A DNA stretch of 23,401 bases from a virus. The stretch covers positions 1 through 23,401 of IMG/VR virus record IMGVR_UViG_3300044949_000144; one strand, written 5' to 3'. A model generated the notes under the pieces. It had not been told where the DNA came from. It searched no databases and was given only the letters and a program-made list of their open reading frames with translations. Position numbers and translations under genes: made by a program. This document shows, piece by piece, positions 20,083 to 23,401 of the stretch; the stretch's first letter is position 1; the number at the start of each line of letters is the position of its first letter.

Positions 20083-21288
20083 ATGCAAATTGAGCAAATT
20101 GGGATCGCTACCCTGATCCCGTTCGCCAAGAACAGCCGAACCCACGACGACGCGCAAGTTGCCCAGATTGCGGCCAGCATCCGCGAGTTTGGGTTTACCA
20201 ACCCGGTATTAATAGACGAGGCTAACGGCATTATTGCCGGTCACGGGCGCGTTATGGCCGCCCGCAAGCTAAAGATGGCCGAAGTACCTTGCATACGGCT
20301 ATCCCACCTGTCGGACGCCCAAAAGCGGGCGTATGTCATCGCTGACAACAAACTTGCCCTCAACGCCGGTTGGGACGAGGCCATGCTAAAGCTGGAGTTG
20401 GCCGACTTAAAGGCGCTGGACTTTGACCTAGACCTGACCGGCTTCAACACCGCCGAAATAGACGCCCTGTTAGCCGAGAAAGGCACCGAGGGGCTAACTG
20501 ATCCCGACGATACGCCAGAGCCGCCCGTGGAGCCTGTTACGCGGCTTGGCGACGTATGGGTATGTGGGCAGCACCGCGTGATGTGCGGTAGCAGCCTTGA
20601 AATGACCGCAATGGAGCGCCTTTGCGGCGATCAGCGGGTAGATATGTTGCTCACCGACCCGCCTTACAACGTGGCGTACGAGGGTGGAACTGGCTTAAAA
20701 ATTCAGAACGACGACATGGGCGACGCGGAATTTAGAATTTTTTTGCGCGATGCTTTCGTTGCAGCCGATACGGTGATGAAACCGGGTGCGGTGTTTTATA
20801 TTTGGCACGCCGATTTGGAAGGCTACAACTTCCGTGGAGCTTGTCACGATGCGGGGTGGAAAGTTCGCCAATGTTTGGTCTGGAAAAAGTCGTCATTGGT
20901 ATTGGGCCGACAGGATTATCAATGGCAGCACGAGCCGTGCTTGTATGGGTGGAAAGACGGATCAGGGCATTTGTGGGCATCCGACCGCAAACAAACCACA
21001 ATACTTGAATTTGATAAGCCCTCCCGAAATGGCGAACATCCCACCATGAAGCCTGTGGCGTTGTTTGAGTATCAAATGCTTAACAACACCAAGGGCGGGG
21101 ACATTGTGCTGGACTCGTTTGGAGGCAGCGGCACAACTTTAATTGCAGCCGAAAAGAACGGACGCATAGCCCGCATTATGGAGCTAGACCCCAAGTACGT
21201 TGATGTGATCGTCAAACGCTGGGAGGACTTTACCGGCGAGAAAGCCGTGCTAGAGGCTACCGGCGAACCGTTTAAGGCTGCGGCATGA
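20083..21288 (+). CDS. ParB-like domain fused to DNA adenine/cytosine-N4 methyltransferase
   Basis: This 401-residue protein has residues 1-95 as a ParB/Srx-type domain (LIPFAKNSRTHDDAQVAQIA, GIIAGHGRVMAARKLK). Residues 155-400 are an amino-methyltransferase of the beta order: DPPY (192-195, motif IV) precedes FGGSGTT (346-352, SAM-binding motif I), with HPTMKPVALF (319-328) between. It methylates the amino group of A or C in DNA; which base is not decidable. Such ParB-MTase fusions are common in phages and protect genomes from restriction or mark DNA for packaging. TAGGA lies 10 nt before ATG 20083. GC is about 45% near 20701-20760 and 55% on both sides. TerS overlaps its stop by 4 nt. Confidence 0.92.
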   Translation: MQIEQIGIATLIPFAKNSRTHDDAQVAQIAASIREFGFTNPVLIDEANGIIAGHGRVMAARKLKMAEVPCIRLSHLSDAQKRAYVIADNKLALNAGWDEAMLKLELADLKALDFDLDLTGFNTAEIDALLAEKGTEGLTDPDDTPEPPVEPVTRLGDVWVCGQHRVMCGSSLEMTAMERLCGDQRVDMLLTDPPYNVAYEGGTGLKIQNDDMGDAEFRIFLRDAFVAADTVMKPGAVFYIWHADLEGYNFRGACHDAGWKVRQCLVWKKSSLVLGRQDYQWQHEPCLYGWKDGSGHLWASDRKQTTILEFDKPSRNGEHPTMKPVALFEYQMLNNTKGGDIVLDSFGGSGTTLIAAEKNGRIARIMELDPKYVDVIVKRWEDFTGEKAVLEATGEPFKAAA

Positions 21289-21680
21289 GAAGCCGTCGTA
21301 AGGAGCAAACTATTAGCCAGCGCACCGGCCAACCCAAACAAGGGAACCAAGGCGAGGGCGGCGGTCGCCCCCGCTTTGAGATTGACTACGAGGCGGTCAA
21401 AAAGCTGGCGGGCATTCAATGTACGCAGGCCGAGATCGCCGCTTGGCTGGGTTGCAGCGTGGACACGCTCCTGCGCGACGAGAAGTTTTGCGAAATCTAT
21501 AAAAGCGGTGTGGAGAACGGCAAGATGTCCCTGCGGCGGCACCAGTGGCGGGCGCTTGAGGACGGCAATACCACAATGCTGGTATGGCTTGGGAAACAGT
21601 ACCTCGGCCAACGGGAAAAGAACGAACTAACCGGGGCAGACGGTAAAGACTTGGTGATCACATGGCTGCCGCCCCAGTAA
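21285..21680 (+). CDS. terS: Terminase small subunit-like DNA-binding protein
   Basis: This 131-residue protein has a basic, disordered N-terminus (RSRRKEQTISQRTGQPKQGN) before an HTH: KLAGIQCTQAEIAAWLGCSV then DTLLRDEKFCEIYKSGVENG. A helical part (SLRRHQWRALEDGNTTMLVW) for oligomerisation follows. It should recognise the packaging site and hand DNA to TerL. Position, HTH type and a 19-nt overlap with the terL start support the call; TerS sequences are poorly conserved, so the identity rests on context. Confidence 0.85.
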   Translation: MRSRRKEQTISQRTGQPKQGNQGEGGGRPRFEIDYEAVKKLAGIQCTQAEIAAWLGCSVDTLLRDEKFCEIYKSGVENGKMSLRRHQWRALEDGNTTMLVWLGKQYLGQREKNELTGADGKDLVITWLPPQ

Positions 21681-23002
21681 TCATTCCTTACGCGCCGCGA
21701 AGGGTGTTTATGCCCTTCCATGAGCGCAACAAGCGATGGGCGTGTTTGGTAGCACACCGCCGTGCAGGCAAAACAGTCGCCGCGGTCAACGACATTATCC
21801 GAGCGGCTATGTTCGCCAAGTCGCCAAACCCACTATACGCCTACATTGCCCCGTACCGATCACAGGCGAAGGCGGTGGCGTGGGATTATTTTAAGTATTA
21901 CGCCCAGCCCATTACGAAAGACGTCAATGAGTCCGAGCTAACGATTGAATTGGTGAACGGTGCGAAGGTGCGGCTGTTCGGCGGCGACAACGCCGATGCG
22001 ATGCGTGGCTTGGGCTTTGATGGCGTCTACATGGACGAGTACGGCGACTTCAAGCCGTCCGTATTTGGGAACGTGGTAAGGCCGGCCATGAGCGACAAGC
22101 AGGCATGGGGCGTGTTCGCCGGTACACCAAAAGGAAAGAACCAATTTTGGGAGATATATGAAACCGCCACTCGTCTCCCTAGCGAGTGGTTCCTGTTGCG
22201 CCTTCCCGCCTCAACCAGCGGGCTTCTCCCTGCGACAGAGCTAGCCGCAGCAAAGGCGCAGTTGGCCGAGGATCAGTACCTACAGGAGTACGAATGCAGC
22301 TTTGAGGCTGCGATCCTCGGTGCTTTTTACGGTAAGGAGATGCGCGAGGCCACAGACCAAGGCCGCATCACCAACGTGCCGTACGACCCCAACCTGCCGA
22401 CGTATACCGCATGGGACTTGGGTTACCGCGACGACACCGCGATATGGTTCTACCAAGTCACCCGTAGCGAAATCCGCGTCATAGACTTCTACGCCGTGTC
22501 GGGCGAGGACATCCACACAATTGCCGATGTGGTACGCAATAAGCCGTACCGCTATGCCAAGCACTACCTACCCCATGACGCTCGGGCTAAGAGCCTACAG
22601 ACCGGCAAGAGCATTATTGAGCAACTGGCGGCGCAACTAGACATCGCCAAACTCGCTGTTGTCCCCGACATTGGTGTGCAGTCGGGCATCCAAGCAGTAC
22701 GCATGATGCTGCCGCGTGTGTGGTTTGACGCGACCAAGTGCAGCGATGGCATTGAGGCGCTGCGTCAGTACCAACGCGAATACGACGAGGACAAGAAAGC
22801 CTATCGTCAGTCACCGCGCCACGATTGGACATCACACCCTAGTGACGCTTTCCGTATGGTTGCGGTATCATGGTCTGAAGTCGCTGACAAGCCCCCAGCG
22901 CCAGAGGTCAAGCCGCTGATGGTGGGGCCAGAGAACACAGTCACGCTAAACGATATGTGGGCGGTTCACGACCGCACGACGACAAGGAGAGCAAGGATAT
23001 GA
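21662..23002 (+). CDS. terL: Terminase large subunit (packaging ATPase/nuclease)
   Basis: This 446-residue motor protein has Walker A AHRRAGKT (31-38), the Q-like segment PYRSQAKAVAW, Walker B GVYMDEYGD (121-129) with the catalytic Glu126, and coupling motif FAGTPKGKN (152-160). The nuclease half has D252 in TAWDLGYRDDTA (249-260), VIDFYAVSGED (273-283), and HPSDAFRM (392-399) as RNase H-type metal ligands. It packages DNA into the prohead and cuts concatemers. The length is usual for the family. ATG 21662 lies inside terS; the next gene overlaps its stop by 4 nt. Confidence 0.95.
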   Translation: MAAAPVIIPYAPRRVFMPFHERNKRWACLVAHRRAGKTVAAVNDIIRAAMFAKSPNPLYAYIAPYRSQAKAVAWDYFKYYAQPITKDVNESELTIELVNGAKVRLFGGDNADAMRGLGFDGVYMDEYGDFKPSVFGNVVRPAMSDKQAWGVFAGTPKGKNQFWEIYETATRLPSEWFLLRLPASTSGLLPATELAAAKAQLAEDQYLQEYECSFEAAILGAFYGKEMREATDQGRITNVPYDPNLPTYTAWDLGYRDDTAIWFYQVTRSEIRVIDFYAVSGEDIHTIADVVRNKPYRYAKHYLPHDARAKSLQTGKSIIEQLAAQLDIAKLAVVPDIGVQSGIQAVRMMLPRVWFDATKCSDGIEALRQYQREYDEDKKAYRQSPRHDWTSHPSDAFRMVAVSWSEVADKPPAPEVKPLMVGPENTVTLNDMWAVHDRTTTRRARI

Positions 23003-23301
23003 GCATTGTCAGCCCGAATCGTTACCCCTACGAAACAGTTGCCGCCTCGCAGACCGCACAGGTACTCGGTGGCACAGGTGCCGTGGGTGATTACCTCCAT
23101 CGCATTGTGGTGACGGTCACGGCGACCGGCACAAGCACTTTAAGCGTGTTGGATAACAGCACAACGGTGTTGACGATGGCTGCGAACACCCCGGTGGGCG
23201 TTTACAGCCTTGAGATCAACGCTGCCTCTGCCAGCGGCCCGTGGAAGATCACGACCGGCGCAGGCGTGACCGTGATGGCTGTCGGATTCTTCACGGCCTA
23301 A
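22999..23301 (+). CDS. Small beta-rich protein between terminase and portal
   Basis: This 100-residue protein starts at ATG 22999 (overlap ATGA with terL), preceded by AAGGAGAGCAAGG; the frame is open further upstream inside terL but without a ribosome site. YPYETVAASQTAQVLGGTGA, then a Thr/Ser/Val-rich beta region (RIVVTVTATGTSTLSVLDNS) and GVYSLEINAASASGPWKIT. I recall this SQTAQVLGGTGA.GDYL pattern in small phage proteins near terminase genes, probably a decoration or head-associated protein. Its function is unproven. Confidence 0.82.
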   Translation: MSIVSPNRYPYETVAASQTAQVLGGTGAVGDYLHRIVVTVTATGTSTLSVLDNSTTVLTMAANTPVGVYSLEINAASASGPWKITTGAGVTVMAVGFFTA

Positions 23302-23303
23302 TC

Positions 23304-23401
23304 ATGGAAGGCATACTGCAACCGGAACTGGAAAAGTACCTCCGCACCATCGCGCAGTATGACGCCGAGTTCGCTAAATGGACGGCGCGAACCAAGAAGA
23401 T
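23304..23401 (+). CDS. Probable portal protein (3' partial)
   Basis: Only 32 complete codons are visible, starting MEGILQPELEKYLRTIAQYD and continuing AEFAKWTARTKK. The position right after terL and a small head-type gene, and the charged helical start (DAEFAKWTARTKK), fit a portal protein of podo-/siphoviruses, but the visible part is too short to be certain. It starts 2 nt after the previous stop. Confidence 0.5.
   Translation, partial: MEGILQPELEKYLRTIAQYDAEFAKWTARTKK

Noticed and set aside
1-23401. CRISPR array, insertion sequence, integrase or attachment core
   Set aside because: No regular spacer-repeat array outside the fibre, no transposase motif and no recombinase were seen; no clear att core could be identified from one window.
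1-23401. Stop-codon reassignment
   Set aside because: TAA, TAG and TGA all end well-supported genes here (for example TAG at 4105-4107 and 15671-15673), and the only tRNA found reads CAA, so the standard code applies.

Overview
This window is part of a tailed double-stranded DNA bacteriophage genome (Caudoviricetes). The evidence is a TerS/TerL terminase pair, ejection-type virion proteins, a long repetitive fibre, a holin/endolysin cassette, an Erf/NinB/YbcO-type recombination module, a Cro-like repressor and a phage-encoded tRNA. Coding density is very high, with many ATGA/GTGA stop-start overlaps and many genes under 60 codons. Gene order (ejection-type proteins, fibre, lysis, early genes, terminase, probable portal) resembles short-tailed phages, and the window looks like a cut through a circularly permuted map in which capsid and tail-tube genes lie outside. 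The lysis genes and the lambda-like recombination set suggest a Gram-negative host; the species cannot be told. No integrase, DNA polymerase, primase, helicase or RNA polymerase is visible here, so lifestyle cannot be decided.

Layout. (1) 1-4107, rightward: three virion/ejection-type proteins (one very Gln-rich, one disordered, two larger helical proteins in all four genes). (2) 4108-4668, leftward: a free-standing HNH endonuclease bracketed by an 8-bp direct repeat. (3) 4718-8442, rightward: a 1082-residue fibre with about 14 shaft repeats, then two small companions. (4) 8439-9536: XhlA-like membrane protein, GTA-type holin and GH24 endolysin with an E-C-T catalytic triad. (5) 9533-11044: a small CxC protein, a metallophosphoesterase with an N-terminal HTH, and a Cys-rich ORF running antisense into a tRNA. 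(6) 15404 down to 10962, leftward early operon: five small proteins and Erf, an SSB-like protein, a PD-(D/E)XK nuclease, a GT8-like glycosyltransferase, NinB-like and YbcO-like proteins, small proteins and finally tRNA-Gln(UUG). (7) 15405-15673: divergent promoter/operator region and a 55-residue Cro-like gene that appears to be leaderless. (8) 15674-16051: a 378-nt non-coding stretch with a terminator and several hairpins. (9) 16052-20009: small protein, VRR-NUC-like nuclease, a second glycosyltransferase (leftward), a class I methyltransferase, a Dps/ferritin-like mini-protein, two small basic proteins, and an ADP-ribosyltransferase-like protein. (10) 20083-23401: ParB-like/DNA methyltransferase fusion, TerS, TerL, a small beta-rich protein and the start of the probable portal.

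How the genes fit together: the Cro-like protein probably controls a strong consensus leftward promoter that drives recombination and accessory functions; both promoters share an identical 9-mer at their -10 boxes. The rightward genes package DNA, build the virion, recognise the host and lyse it. Accessory genes (two glycosyltransferases, a methyltransferase, a Dps-like protein, an ADP-ribosyltransferase-like protein, a DNA methyltransferase) suggest modification of DNA, the host surface or host proteins. The most unusual items are the leaderless repressor switch, the truncated Dps-like protein with four of five ferroxidase ligands in exact register, the split glycosylation/methylation set, the HNH cassette boundaries, and the tRNA whose first three bases are the stop codon of the preceding gene.
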